This document shows positions 1 to 11,068 of a stretch of 33,243 nt of DNA, in pieces. Source of the stretch: Thiomicrorhabdus sp. (GTDB lineage Bacteria > Pseudomonadota > Gammaproteobacteria > Thiomicrospirales > Thiomicrospiraceae). The notes under the pieces were generated by a model. It searched no databases, had not been told where the DNA came from, and saw only the letters and a program-made list of their open reading frames with translations. A program made the position numbers and the translations under genes. Each line of letters begins with the position of its first letter. Position 1 is the first letter of the stretch. The stretch is from positions 1 to 33,243 of the forward strand of contig WFNQ01000262.1 of assembly GCA_015488565.1 (NCBI GenBank). Direction: 5' to 3'.

Positions 1-1199
<1,199 letters not shown>

Positions 1200-1295
1200 T
1201 CACTTTTATAATTAAATTGAATAAGTAACGACTCAGCGACTTCGGTTATTTATAACTCGAAGAATCGTTCTTGAATGATTCTTTACTCGACAAAA

Positions 1296-2471
1296 TCATG
1301 CACTAACAACGCACCATTGACCACCGTCATTCGATAAATACTGGTCGCCTTTCATCAAAGTATTCGCATCATACATTTTAATGACTTTCATACCAGATGC
1401 CTTCAACGCCACTATTTTTTCTTGCAGTGCTTTATCGGCTTGTGAGGGTGCATACACCACGCCCGCTTGCAAAACAGGCGCTGACTCAAGCAAGTCGAGT
1501 GCTAAACGTAAATCCAAACTAAAGCCCGTTGCAGGTAACGCTAACCCAAATTCAGAACCAATGTTATCGTAACGTCCACCTTTACAAATCGGTAACAAAA
1601 ACCCATCGGCACTGTAACAGGCAAAAATAATGCCCGTATGGTATTGATAACCACGAATATCGGCTAAGTCTAAATGAATGGCGTTACTGTGCATAGCACT
1701 TAAAAATGAGATGACCGTGTCTAAACGCTCAACCGCATCGTTTAACACAGGCGAGATAGGCGATAAACACGTTTTTGCTTGTGCAATCACATCTGTTGCA
1801 TCACCACACAAAGTCAATAAAACAGTAAACGCACCCGAAACCGGTTCAGGCAGGGTCGTTTCAGCCAAAAACTGTTTATACTCAGGTAACGCTTTGCGCT
1901 CAAAAATATCAATTAATTGAGTCGTTTGCCCTTCATTTAAACCAGCCAGTGAAATCAACTCATCCACAATACCCACGTGTCCCAAGCTAACCTTACTGTT
2001 TTCTAAATTCAGCATCTGCATGGATTCAAGCATTAATTCAATGATTTCAATATCACTTTCAACCCCTGCATGACCAAACATTTCAGCACCAAGCTGAATA
2101 GGACTACGAGATCCTTTCGCTTTATTGTTGCGTGTTTTCAATACTTCGCCGGCATAACATAAACGAGAAATACGATCGGATGCTTTTAAACGATTGCTGA
2201 CAATACGAGCCACTTGTGGTGTCATGTCTGCACGAACGCCCATCATTTTACCGCTCTCTTGATCGGTAAAACGACACGTATCGACCGCCATATGACGTGC
2301 TGTTCCAGTCAACAACGAGTCGGTAAACTCGGCAAGTGGTGGCAATACCAAATCGTATCCTGACAGGTTAAAGCCATCCATTAACTTACGGCGATAATAT
2401 TCCAGTTTTTGGGCTTGAGGGGGCAGAAGGTCTTCTAAACCATCTGGCGTAAACCAAGTAGATTGTTGCAT
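1296..2471 (-). CDS. hisZ: ATP phosphoribosyltransferase regulatory subunit HisZ
   Basis: 391 aa, class II HisRS-like; MQQSTWFTPDGLEDLLPPQAQKLE..., directly upstream of purA as in many gammaproteobacteria. Confidence 0.93.
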   Translation of the reverse strand: MQQSTWFTPDGLEDLLPPQAQKLEYYRRKLMDGFNLSGYDLVLPPLAEFTDSLLTGTARHMAVDTCRFTDQESGKMMGVRADMTPQVARIVSNRLKASDRISRLCYAGEVLKTRNNKAKGSRSPIQLGAEMFGHAGVESDIEIIELMLESMQMLNLENSKVSLGHVGIVDELISLAGLNEGQTTQLIDIFERKALPEYKQFLAETTLPEPVSGAFTVLLTLCGDATDVIAQAKTCLSPISPVLNDAVERLDTVISFLSAMHSNAIHLDLADIRGYQYHTGIIFACYSADGFLLPICKGGRYDNIGSEFGLALPATGFSLDLRLALDLLESAPVLQAGVVYAPSQADKALQEKIVALKASGMKVIKMYDANTLMKGDQYLSNDGGQWCVVSA

Positions 2472-2538
2472 TAAATCACTTCTTTCTAATTACTAAATTG
2501 GAGGAGTTGTCTGTTTTTCATTACAAAAACAGACAAAA

Positions 2539-2730
2539 TCATTCACTTAAAAACATTAATACCAACATGCCAATGGTAATGGATACCAATCCCATGATGC
2601 GTAACTCTTTTTCTGAAGCCTGAACTGCGGCGGTCATCATTCGCTTCCAAGCATTTGGAAAGACAAAAGGTAAAATACCTTCAATAATAAAGACCAAAGC
2701 AATGGCTGCAATTAAAGTTGTTTCTAACAT
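2539..2730 (-). CDS. DUF2065 family small membrane protein
   Basis: 63 aa, two hydrophobic segments, ...IEGILPFVFPNAWKRMM...; position between hflC and hisZ is typical. Confidence 0.85.
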   Translation of the reverse strand: MLETTLIAAIALVFIIEGILPFVFPNAWKRMMTAAVQASEKELRIMGLVSITIGMLVLMFLSE

Positions 2731-2754
2731 TTTTTGAGACCTTTATTCGGCCAT

Positions 2755-2778
2755 AAAAAAGGCGAGGAGACCCCCACC
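2755..2778 (-). terminator. Putative intrinsic terminator/attenuator downstream of hflC
   Basis: Minus strand reads GGTGGGG-GTCT-CCTCGCC-TTTTTT (7-bp stem with G:U pairs followed by a T tract). Confidence 0.5.
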
Positions 2779-2797
2779 TTGATACAATCAGCTTCGT

Positions 2798-3655
2798 TTA
2801 CTGAGATGACTGATTAAAATATTTAAAGAAATCTGACTTAGGATCAACTAATAAAATATCGGATTTATCTTTAAAAGAGGCTTTGTATGCATTGATACTA
2901 TGATAGAAAGAGTAGAACTCAGCATCCAAATTATACGCCTTAGCATAAATCTCAGCCGCTTTCGCATCCCCCTTACCACGAAGAACCTCTGCTTCACTGT
3001 ACGCATCCGCTAGGATAACCACGCGCTGACGATCGGCATCGGCTCTGATTTTTTCAGCCGCTTCCGACCCTTTTGAGCGTAAGTCTTTCGCAACACGATT
3101 ACGTTCCGCTTCCATTCTACGGTAAACCGATTGACTAATGTCTTTCGCTAAATCAATTCGTTTAATACGAATATCTTCAATTTCAATACCAAATGAGTTG
3201 GCCGCTAATGCCGTTGTGGCTTTAATTTTATTTGCGATATCAACACGTTCTGCTGAAATCACCTCTTTAACGGTACGATTACCAAATTCAGCTCGTAAGC
3301 CATCTTTTACAATCTGTCCCAGTTTCATACCCGCTTGACGGTTATCCCCGTTCATGGTGGTATAAAACATCTCAACATCTGAAATACGCCACTTTACAAA
3401 CGAATCCACGACCAAGTTTTTCTTTTCACTCGTCAAGTAACGCTCTGGATTTGCATCCAACGTTTGTAACCGTGCATCAAACTTACGTACATTATTAATA
3501 AATGGCATTTTAAAGTGTAAGCCAGGCTCTACATCTGCTTTTACAATTTCCCCTAAACGAAGAACCACTCCGGTTTCCCATTGGTTCACCACATAAACGG
3601 AGTTACTGCCCACAAATAAAACAGCCGCCGCTAATATTCCAAGTATCGGTTTCAT
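2798..3655 (-). CDS. hflC: Protease modulator HflC (SPFH/Band 7)
   Basis: 285 aa, N-terminal TM, VNQWETGVVLRLGEI..., RMEAERNRVAKDLRSKGSEAAEKIRADADRQ. Confidence 0.96.
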   Translation of the reverse strand: MKPILGILAAAVLFVGSNSVYVVNQWETGVVLRLGEIVKADVEPGLHFKMPFINNVRKFDARLQTLDANPERYLTSEKKNLVVDSFVKWRISDVEMFYTTMNGDNRQAGMKLGQIVKDGLRAEFGNRTVKEVISAERVDIANKIKATTALAANSFGIEIEDIRIKRIDLAKDISQSVYRRMEAERNRVAKDLRSKGSEAAEKIRADADRQRVVILADAYSEAEVLRGKGDAKAAEIYAKAYNLDAEFYSFYHSINAYKASFKDKSDILLVDPKSDFFKYFNQSSQ

Positions 3656-4893
3656 TAACGTAGTTCCCTATTTTTCAAATAATCACGAATATTGGTTTTC
3701 TGACTGCTTGAAGTATTTTGATGATTATTTACCGCCCCAGTGTTAACAGGCGCAACTTGTTGCGGTGGTGCAAACGGAATGCTTGCTTGACCTTGATTGA
3801 CCATTTTATCTAACGGTAAATACAATAAATTATTACTGCTATCCGATCCAACAAACACCTTACTGGTATTACTTAATACCGTTGACATCGCATCAATATA
3901 CAGACGATTACGCGTGACTTCTGGTGCTTTTTGATACTCGGTAACAATACTGGTAAAACGGGCTGCCTCACCGACCGCCTGAGCAATCACTCGATCATGA
4001 TAAGCACTGGCTTCTTCTAGCTCTCGCGCTGCTTTACCACGAGATTTTGGTAAAATATCATTTGAATACGCTTCGGCTTCGTTAATCAAACGCTCTCTGT
4101 CTTCTCGCGCCTTAACCACATCCGCAAAAGCCGATTGTACTTGCTCTGGTGGTTGAGCATCTTGCAAGTTAACACTGGTAACAATTAACCCCGTTTTATA
4201 CTCATCTAAGCGGTCTTGTGTTAACTCTTTTACACGAGAAACAACTTCATCACGCCCTTCTGTTAAAACAAAGTCCATCGTGCTTTGTCCAACGACTTCT
4301 CGCAAGGTGCTCTCTACAACTGCACGTAACGTCATATCAGGATCTGATACGTCAAATAAATATTGATTGGCACTTTGTATTTGATATTGCACAGCAATTT
4401 TTAAGTCCACAATATTTTCATCTTTGGTCAACATCAAAGACTCATTTGGAACAGTTCCAGTTTTAGTACGAGTGGTATCAGAACGATAACCAATTTCAGC
4501 GGTACGAATTTGATCGACGTTCACAATACGAACGGTTTCAATAGGGTAAGGAATGTGCCAGTGCGGCCCGGCTTTTGTCTCTTCAACAAACGAACCAAAC
4601 TGAGTGACAACACCTCGCTCTGCAGGGTCAACAATATAGATACCCGAGAGCAACCAAACGGTTCCAACGACACCCAAAATAACTGAACCACCTCGACCAC
4701 CGATGCCTCCGCCACCTTTTTTGCCAAACTTATCGCTTGCGCCCCCAAAAATCTTCTGAGCCTTTTTCAGTAACTCATCAATATCATCATTTTTTGGGTT
4801 TCTAGGGGGCTTTTGATCGCCACCACCATTATTGTTTTTTCCTGAGTTTCCCCAAGGATCCTGCCCAGACTTACCGGGTTCATTCCAAGCCAT
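3655..4893 (-). CDS. hflK: FtsH protease activity modulator HflK (SPFH/Band 7)
   Basis: 412 aa, MAWNEPGKSGQDPWG..., Gly-rich N-terminus, IYIVDPAERGVVTQFGSF; abuts hflC. Confidence 0.97.
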   Translation of the reverse strand: MAWNEPGKSGQDPWGNSGKNNNGGGDQKPPRNPKNDDIDELLKKAQKIFGGASDKFGKKGGGGIGGRGGSVILGVVGTVWLLSGIYIVDPAERGVVTQFGSFVEETKAGPHWHIPYPIETVRIVNVDQIRTAEIGYRSDTTRTKTGTVPNESLMLTKDENIVDLKIAVQYQIQSANQYLFDVSDPDMTLRAVVESTLREVVGQSTMDFVLTEGRDEVVSRVKELTQDRLDEYKTGLIVTSVNLQDAQPPEQVQSAFADVVKAREDRERLINEAEAYSNDILPKSRGKAARELEEASAYHDRVIAQAVGEAARFTSIVTEYQKAPEVTRNRLYIDAMSTVLSNTSKVFVGSDSSNNLLYLPLDKMVNQGQASIPFAPPQQVAPVNTGAVNNHQNTSSSQKTNIRDYLKNRELR

Positions 4894-5045
4894 TCAAACA
4901 TCTCCATGTTTCGTGCAATCGTTTTTAGAAAATCTAAAAACCGCATCAATCTAGTGATCTGCATTTTTACAGACACGATTCCTCATATTCTAGTGAGATT
5001 ATCGCTAAAAGTCACCTATTAAAATAATTTATAACAAATATTTAT

Positions 5046-6341
5046 TCAACCCAAAACATTTGCCTGAATCAATTCAGGCCAGTTTTTAACGACATTCCAC
5101 TCTTGAATGGTTAAGGACATTTTAAATAAACTATTGCCTTCGTCATCAAATCCTTCCTCTAAAATCGACCCTAAAGAGTATAACTCAGCACGCTTTTTAC
5201 CCGCATCGACTTTAAGTGTTAACGACACAGTTAAAAATGCCCCCTTAAAAAAGGAAGCAACAGCCTCTAATAATAAGTCCATACCATCGCCGCTTTTAGC
5301 CGACACCCAAACACGCTGCGAGACGCCCTCATCATTACAGTCCACTTTCGCCTCAACACTAGGCTCTAACCGATCAATTTTATTAAACACCATTAGTTGT
5401 GGTACCGATTCTGCACCCACCTCTTGAATCACCTCATGTACGTCGGCAATTTTTTCGTCTCGATGCGGATCTGATGCATCCACTAGATGAACCAACAGGT
5501 CTGCCTCACGCGTCTCTTCCAGTGTAGAGCGAAATGCGGAAACTAAGTCATGAGGAATGTGCCGAATAAAGCCAACCGTATCGGCAAAAATAACGCGCCC
5601 TGCTCCGGGAAGGTGTACTCGACGCAAAGTTGAATCTAAGGTTGCAAACAAGCGATCTTCCGCATACACACCTGCCGAAGTCATTTGATTAAATAGAGTG
5701 GATTTTCCCGCATTGGTATAACCAATAATGGTTATTACTGGAATTTCCGTACGCTTACGTGCCTCTTGCCCCAAACCACGTTGTTTACGGACTTTTTCAA
5801 TTTTTCTTTCAAGCGACTTAATGCGCCCTTGAACCAAGCGTCGATCCGACTCAAGTTGAGTTTCTCCTGGGCCGCGTGCCCCTATCCCACCTTGGCGATC
5901 CAGATGTGTCCACCCCTTTACTAAGCGAGTTGACATGCGCTTAAGCAGCGCCAATTCAACCTGTAATTTCCCCTCATGAGAGCGCGCTCTTTGGGCAAAA
6001 ATATCTAAAATCAATCCGACTCGATCCAATACCTGACATTGCACGAGTTCAGATAAATTACGCTCTTGAGCTGGTGTTAATGCATGGTTCACAATTACTA
6101 CATCGGCTTCATGCAACTCAACCGCTTGCTGGATTTCCTCTGCCTTACCTTTGCCTACAAAATATTTAGAATCGGGTCTTTGACGCTTAGTACCGAGTAA
6201 AGTGCAAACCTCCGCACCTGCGGAATCAACCAGCTCATAAAACTCATCCAAATCTTCACGATCTGATTCATGATAAAAATCGACATGAACCAACACGGCT
6301 TTTTCAAGCTCACGCCGTTCAAGACGGTCAAATAATTCCAT
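5046..6341 (-). CDS. hflX: Ribosome-associated GTPase HflX
   Basis: 431 aa; GPGETQLESDRR, GYTNAGKSTLFN, DTVGFI, NKID motifs. Confidence 0.97.
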   Translation of the reverse strand: MELFDRLERRELEKAVLVHVDFYHESDREDLDEFYELVDSAGAEVCTLLGTKRQRPDSKYFVGKGKAEEIQQAVELHEADVVIVNHALTPAQERNLSELVQCQVLDRVGLILDIFAQRARSHEGKLQVELALLKRMSTRLVKGWTHLDRQGGIGARGPGETQLESDRRLVQGRIKSLERKIEKVRKQRGLGQEARKRTEIPVITIIGYTNAGKSTLFNQMTSAGVYAEDRLFATLDSTLRRVHLPGAGRVIFADTVGFIRHIPHDLVSAFRSTLEETREADLLVHLVDASDPHRDEKIADVHEVIQEVGAESVPQLMVFNKIDRLEPSVEAKVDCNDEGVSQRVWVSAKSGDGMDLLLEAVASFFKGAFLTVSLTLKVDAGKKRAELYSLGSILEEGFDDEGNSLFKMSLTIQEWNVVKNWPELIQANVLG

Positions 6342-6374
6342 ATAGCATTACATCTCTTATTTTTATTTTTTTGA

Positions 6375-6428
6375 CAAAAAAAATCCCCCAGATTTTCACA
6401 CTCAATCGTTCCGTGAAAAAGAGGGGGA
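6375..6428 (-). terminator. Intrinsic terminator/attenuator between hfq and hflX
   Basis: Minus strand: CCCCCTCTTTTTCAC...GTGAAAATCTGGGGG followed by ATTTTTTTT. Confidence 0.65.
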
Positions 6429-6453
6429 GGTCTTTTTTAAAAAAAGGGTTAAA

Positions 6454-6723
6454 TCACTCAATGGATTCTTTTGAATCAAACGATTCTTCATAAAGTTTAG
6501 GATCACGTGCAGGCACAATGGTTGAAATAGCGTGTTTATACACCATCTGCGTCACCGTGCTTCTTAACAACACCACAAACTGATCAAACGAATCTACTTT
6601 TCCTTGCAATTTAACCCCATTCACCAGGTAAACCGAGACATTAATGCGCTCTTTGCGTAAAGCATTTAAATAAGGATCCTGAATCGGTAATGCTCTAGCA
6701 CTCTTTTTCTCTTCCATGGTCAT
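6454..6723 (-). CDS. hfq: RNA chaperone Hfq
   Basis: 89 aa; [59 protein letters not shown]. Confidence 0.98.
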   Translation of the reverse strand: MTMEEKKSARALPIQDPYLNALRKERINVSVYLVNGVKLQGKVDSFDQFVVLLRSTVTQMVYKHAISTIVPARDPKLYEESFDSKESIE

Positions 6724-6753
6724 TCCTATTATTATATTTTTTTAAAAAATAAC

Positions 6754-8070
6754 TCAGTTAATTTCTTGCTCATCTTCTTTAAACTTGCGGAAATATTTTC
6801 GAACAATCGTGCCTGCAGGCATACTGTCCACTTTTGAAAAGATAACATAACTAATAACCGCATGGATGACTAACGTAATAATTAACCCTTCAAAAATACC
6901 GACCTGAAAAACCAATAAACCACAAACCGTTGCAAGCAATACGGCATAAGGACCATGAGTTGCCACATGCAACAGACCCAACACCATTTTAATCCCCACA
7001 AACGTCATAATAATAGCTAATGCAAAGTACGGTAAATTATCTAAATACTGAACATTAAAGACAAAGAAAGCGATTAACAAACCAATCACCAACACCGATA
7101 ACTTAGTATAAGCTCCGGCTAAACGGTTGGTTGAAGACTTGGCTAGTCCATCTAAATTGGTCATTCCGCCAAAAAAGCTGGCTCCCATATTAGAGACCCA
7201 AATAGACAGTAACGAATTGTTCGAATTACAAGGGCGTTTTAATGGATCAATTTTTTCAATCGCCGCATTACTCATAACCTGCTCAATCACATCAACTACC
7301 GCCAGCATTAATGCAAAAAAGATAGCATACACCCACAAATAAACCGAATCAAAATCAGGAATAGGTAAACCAATATTAAACTCAACGTCCTCTACCTTCA
7401 GCATTCTGACATCAATCAAAAGCGATGCCACAATACCAAATACAATCAAAGCAAAATACGGTAATGCAGGCTTGGTATCCTTAAACTTCTTAAACAACCC
7501 AAGAAATAAAATTGCACCAATAATAGACAAAACAATCACTTGAATACGTGCGTCCGTCCAAAACTCTTCACCCACCGCCATGCCTACCGGTAGCATCCAA
7601 AGAAACGGTAAAAACTTCAAGGCGATTTTTAAACCAATCCCAGCTAACAACCCCTCGACCAAATAAGGAGGAACCGCTTTTAACAGATAGCGTTGCCAAT
7701 CATACTTCCAAATAATGGCTTGAAAAGTGGCCGTCATAAAAATAACAAACGCCATATTTTCAATACCAAATGTTGCCACACCCATCGCTAAAATAGGGGC
7801 TAATCCAGCGGCAATCCCCGGTGCACCAATAAAGTTACCAGGACGAAACCAAGCAAATAAAAAACCGATAAAAGAAGCAAAAGCAACCGTCGCTAATCCC
7901 ACCTGAATAGGGTAATCAGACATCATTGCAATACCAATTGACAATGGAATCGCCATCGTCGCCGTAATCACACCCGCTTGAATATCTCGACCAGCATATT
8001 TAGCCACAAATGCAGCAGAACCGTGTTCGACGCTCTGAGTTTCCTCAGTATTTATATTTTTTTTAGTCAT
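6754..8070 (-). CDS. SulP-family (SLC26-like) anion transporter without STAS domain; possible inorganic carbon or sulfate permease
   Basis: 438 aa multi-TM; AGVITATMAIPLSIGIAMMSDYPIQVGLATVAFASFIGFLFAWFRPGNFIGAPGIAAGLAPI; short C-terminus with no STAS. Confidence 0.8.
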   Translation of the reverse strand: MTKKNINTEETQSVEHGSAAFVAKYAGRDIQAGVITATMAIPLSIGIAMMSDYPIQVGLATVAFASFIGFLFAWFRPGNFIGAPGIAAGLAPILAMGVATFGIENMAFVIFMTATFQAIIWKYDWQRYLLKAVPPYLVEGLLAGIGLKIALKFLPFLWMLPVGMAVGEEFWTDARIQVIVLSIIGAILFLGLFKKFKDTKPALPYFALIVFGIVASLLIDVRMLKVEDVEFNIGLPIPDFDSVYLWVYAIFFALMLAVVDVIEQVMSNAAIEKIDPLKRPCNSNNSLLSIWVSNMGASFFGGMTNLDGLAKSSTNRLAGAYTKLSVLVIGLLIAFFVFNVQYLDNLPYFALAIIMTFVGIKMVLGLLHVATHGPYAVLLATVCGLLVFQVGIFEGLIITLVIHAVISYVIFSKVDSMPAGTIVRKYFRKFKEDEQEIN

Positions 8071-8226
8071 CGTTTTATTATAACCTTATCGTAATAGACC
8101 CATTAAGCGCAAGGAACCTCTGGGATTGCGCGGTACATTAAAGCACGTGCTAATATAACCACAAAACACGCCCTTGTAAATCTTAGTCGCCACCCACTGT
8201 TACAGAGATACAGTAAATAAAGTAAC

Positions 8227-9183
8227 TTAAACCGCCTTTTTCAAACAATCTAACAATAGCCCAAGACGCTCTTTTGGCGTGGTTTGATAGGGGTCTATTT
8301 TAATTAAATCGGGTTCTTTTCTTAACCATGTTAATTGGCGTTTTGCCAGTTGGCGTGTCGCGACCAATCCTTTATATACAAACATTTCGTAGTCGTATTC
8401 GCCTGTTAAAAACAGCCAAGCTTGGCGATAACCTACACTGCGCATAGAGGTGGTATCAGCGGTTAGATTACCCTGTTCAAACAGAGATTTCACTTCGGAT
8501 AAAAAACCCGCTTCGAGCATGGACTCAAATCGCTTACCAATTTGGGCGTGGAGTTTGGCGCGATCCTCAGGGATAAGTCCTATTTTGATGAGCTTAAATG
8601 CCGTTAAGCCGGCTTTGGGTTCCGCGCGTAATTCGGTTAACGTTTTACCCGAAATGTCATACACCTCTAAAGCACGAATAAGCCGCTGGGGATCATTGGG
8701 GTGAATACGTAACGCAGATTCAGGATCGATTTTTTCTAAACGCTGATGCAGCTTTTCTGGGCTGTCTTGCCAAATCTTTTGCAACGTTGCTCGAATGGCC
8801 TCATTTGCGGAAGGTAGCTCATTCATTCCCTGTTGTAAGGCGTTGTAATACATCATCGTTCCGCCCACTAACACAGGCAGTTTGCCACGTGAAAATATCT
8901 CTTCAACCAGCCGAGACACATCTTCAACAAACTCAGACGCCGAATAGCTCTCTTGTGGGTCATGGGTATTAATTAAATGGTGTGGCACGGCTTCTTGCTC
9001 TTGGCGACTGGGTTTAGCCGTGCCAATATCCATTTCCCTGTAAATCAAAGCGGAATCCACACTGATGATTTCAATTGGCAGTACCTTGGCTAAATCCATC
9101 GATAACTGACTCTTGCCTGAAGCCGTTGGCCCCATTAAGGCCAAACACTGTTTTTGCTCAATAAGCTTTTGAATAAGTTCCAC
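8227..9183 (-). CDS. miaA: tRNA dimethylallyltransferase MiaA (GTG start proposed at 9183)
   Basis: The ORF track starts at 9261 inside mutL. The conserved protein starts VELIQKLIEQKQCLALMGPTASGKSQ; GTG codon at 9183 sits just after the mutL stop (9186-9188). Confidence 0.93.
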   Translation of the reverse strand: MELIQKLIEQKQCLALMGPTASGKSQLSMDLAKVLPIEIISVDSALIYREMDIGTAKPSRQEQEAVPHHLINTHDPQESYSASEFVEDVSRLVEEIFSRGKLPVLVGGTMMYYNALQQGMNELPSANEAIRATLQKIWQDSPEKLHQRLEKIDPESALRIHPNDPQRLIRALEVYDISGKTLTELRAEPKAGLTAFKLIKIGLIPEDRAKLHAQIGKRFESMLEAGFLSEVKSLFEQGNLTADTTSMRSVGYRQAWLFLTGEYDYEMFVYKGLVATRQLAKRQLTWLRKEPDLIKIDPYQTTPKERLGLLLDCLKKAV

Positions 9184-9185
9184 GA

Positions 9186-11066
9186 TTACTGTCCACGCAT
9201 AAATAAGCTGTCTAACTGTTCCATCGAAATCTGTACCCACGTCGGGCGACCGTGATTGCACTGATCCGAACGTTCGGTTACTTCCATCTCACGCAGTAAC
9301 GCGTTCATTTCGGCGAGCGTTAACTGCCGATTGGCACGTACGGCACCATGACACGCCATGGTGGAAAGCATTTCATTAATTAAATCTTCAACTTGTTGCG
9401 TTTGCCCTGCTACAGATAAATCAGCAATCATGTCATTGATTAACCCGACCACATCACTTTTTACCAGTAAAGCGGGCACGGCGGTAATTTTCAACTGCTC
9501 TGGTCCAAGTGGTTCAATTTCGAACCCGAGTTTATTAAACCCGGCCTGATTTGATTGCCACACCGCAATTTGAGAGGCATCTAATGCCATCGCGATTGGC
9601 ACCAATAACGGCTGACTAATGAGGCGATCACTCTCCCACTGTTTTTTAAATCGCTCATACACCACGCGTTCATGTGCCGCGTGCATATCAACCAAGACTA
9701 ATCCGTGTTGATTTTCGGCCAAAATATAGACCCCATGTAACTGTGCTTTGGCAAACCCCAAGCGGGGCGTATTGCTTGAATCGGTTAACACGGAGTCGTA
9801 GGCGGTTACTGGCTCAGCCACACCCTCTTTTCGTCGCTGATCGATCATACTTTGCAATTCACGATTGACACTGGACGATTCGTTCGGCTGTTGAAATGCC
9901 ATCGCCGTCTGCACATCCTGTTGCGACAAACCTTTTGAAAAGAAGGCAGGCGAACCGCTTGAAAAGCTGCCCGTGGAAGGAAGTCCCATCGCCTGATTAA
10001 GCGATGCGCCACTGCCCGATTCGGATGCCACGGGTTTGGCAACAAAGTCGCGTATAGAACGGCGTAAAAAATCATACACCCAGCGGCCATTGGCAAAACG
10101 CACTTCATACTTAGCGGGATGTACATTCACATCCACTAACGCATTGGGAATCTCTAAAAATAATAAATACGCGGGATGGCGACCGTGATACAGCACATCG
10201 GTATACGCCTGTTTCACCGCATAAGACAACAAGCGATCTCGTACAATACGACCATTTACAAATAAATACTGCATATCCGTTTGACTGCGATTAAAGGTGG
10301 GCAGTCCTACCCAGCCTGTGATGCGAATATCTTGTGCCTCGCAGGTAATCTCTAAGGACTGCTCGACAAACGGTTTTCCCACCAATTGTGATAAGCGCTT
10401 AATTAAACTGTTTTGATCGGTCACAGCTTGAACTTGACGCACCACTTTTTGATTATGTAGCAGCTTAAAACTAATTTCGGGACGACTTAACATCACTCGC
10501 TTAACCAGTTGGTCAATATGGGTAAATTCGGTTTTAGCGGCTCTTAAGAATTTTTTTCGAGCGGGCGTATTAAAAAATAGATCGGTCACACTAATGCGTG
10601 TACCAACATTGCCTGAGGCAGGTTTTAACGTACTCCACGCCCCTTCCCCTTCGGAACGCAATAACCACGCGGCCTTGTCCGATTCATGTCGGCTCACAAT
10701 TTCAAATCGAGATACCGAGCTGATACTGGCCAATGCCTCGCCTCGAAATCCAAGCGTGCCAACTTCGGCCAAATCCGCTCCTGTTTTAATTTTACTTGTG
10801 GCATGGCGGCTCACCGCTAAAAGCAGTTCATCCTTAGGAATCCCCGAGCCATTATCTGAGATGACAATGGATTTCTCCCCCCCCTCTTCAATCCAGATAT
10901 CAATCGACGTCGCCCCCGAATCCAGTGCATTTTCCAGCAACTCTTTCACTACCGAGGCGGGGCGTTCGACCACCTCGCCCGCGGCAATTTGATCGGCCAA
11001 GTAAGAGGGCAGCGCTTCAATGGCTTGTCGTGTCATGGGTGGGGAGGGTTGAGAAACGGTCTTCAC
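9186..11066 (-). CDS. mutL: DNA mismatch repair protein MutL
   Basis: 626 aa; IAAGEVVERPASVVKELLENALDSGA, DNGSGI, TLGFRGEALASISSVS, C-terminal CHGAVRANRQLTLAEM. Confidence 0.98.
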   Translation of the reverse strand: MKTVSQPSPPMTRQAIEALPSYLADQIAAGEVVERPASVVKELLENALDSGATSIDIWIEEGGEKSIVISDNGSGIPKDELLLAVSRHATSKIKTGADLAEVGTLGFRGEALASISSVSRFEIVSRHESDKAAWLLRSEGEGAWSTLKPASGNVGTRISVTDLFFNTPARKKFLRAAKTEFTHIDQLVKRVMLSRPEISFKLLHNQKVVRQVQAVTDQNSLIKRLSQLVGKPFVEQSLEITCEAQDIRITGWVGLPTFNRSQTDMQYLFVNGRIVRDRLLSYAVKQAYTDVLYHGRHPAYLLFLEIPNALVDVNVHPAKYEVRFANGRWVYDFLRRSIRDFVAKPVASESGSGASLNQAMGLPSTGSFSSGSPAFFSKGLSQQDVQTAMAFQQPNESSSVNRELQSMIDQRRKEGVAEPVTAYDSVLTDSSNTPRLGFAKAQLHGVYILAENQHGLVLVDMHAAHERVVYERFKKQWESDRLISQPLLVPIAMALDASQIAVWQSNQAGFNKLGFEIEPLGPEQLKITAVPALLVKSDVVGLINDMIADLSVAGQTQQVEDLINEMLSTMACHGAVRANRQLTLAEMNALLREMEVTERSDQCNHGRPTWVQISMEQLDSLFMRGQ

Positions 11067-11068
11067 GC

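Noticed and set aside
1381-1920. Plus-strand ORFs of 63 and 80 aa inside hisZ
   Set aside because: Antisense to a strongly conserved gene, no RBS or family resemblance.
4521-4976. Minus-strand ORFs overlapping hflK in other frames
   Set aside because: Alternative-frame shadows of the Gly-rich hflK N-terminus.
8190-8212. CTGTTACAGAGATACAG as a possible LexA/SOS box
   Set aside because: Half-sites CTGT and ACAG are separated by 9 nt rather than 8 and the interior is not AT-alternating.
8071-8226. Possible small RNA in the miaA-sulP gap (GCGCAAGGAACCTCTGGGATTGCGC stem)
   Set aside because: Only a short 6-bp stem, with no clear promoter/terminator pair to support an RNA gene.
10594-10992. 132-aa plus-strand ORF antisense to mutL
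   Set aside because: Low-complexity antisense ORF lacking recognisable domain; mutL frame is clearly the coding one.
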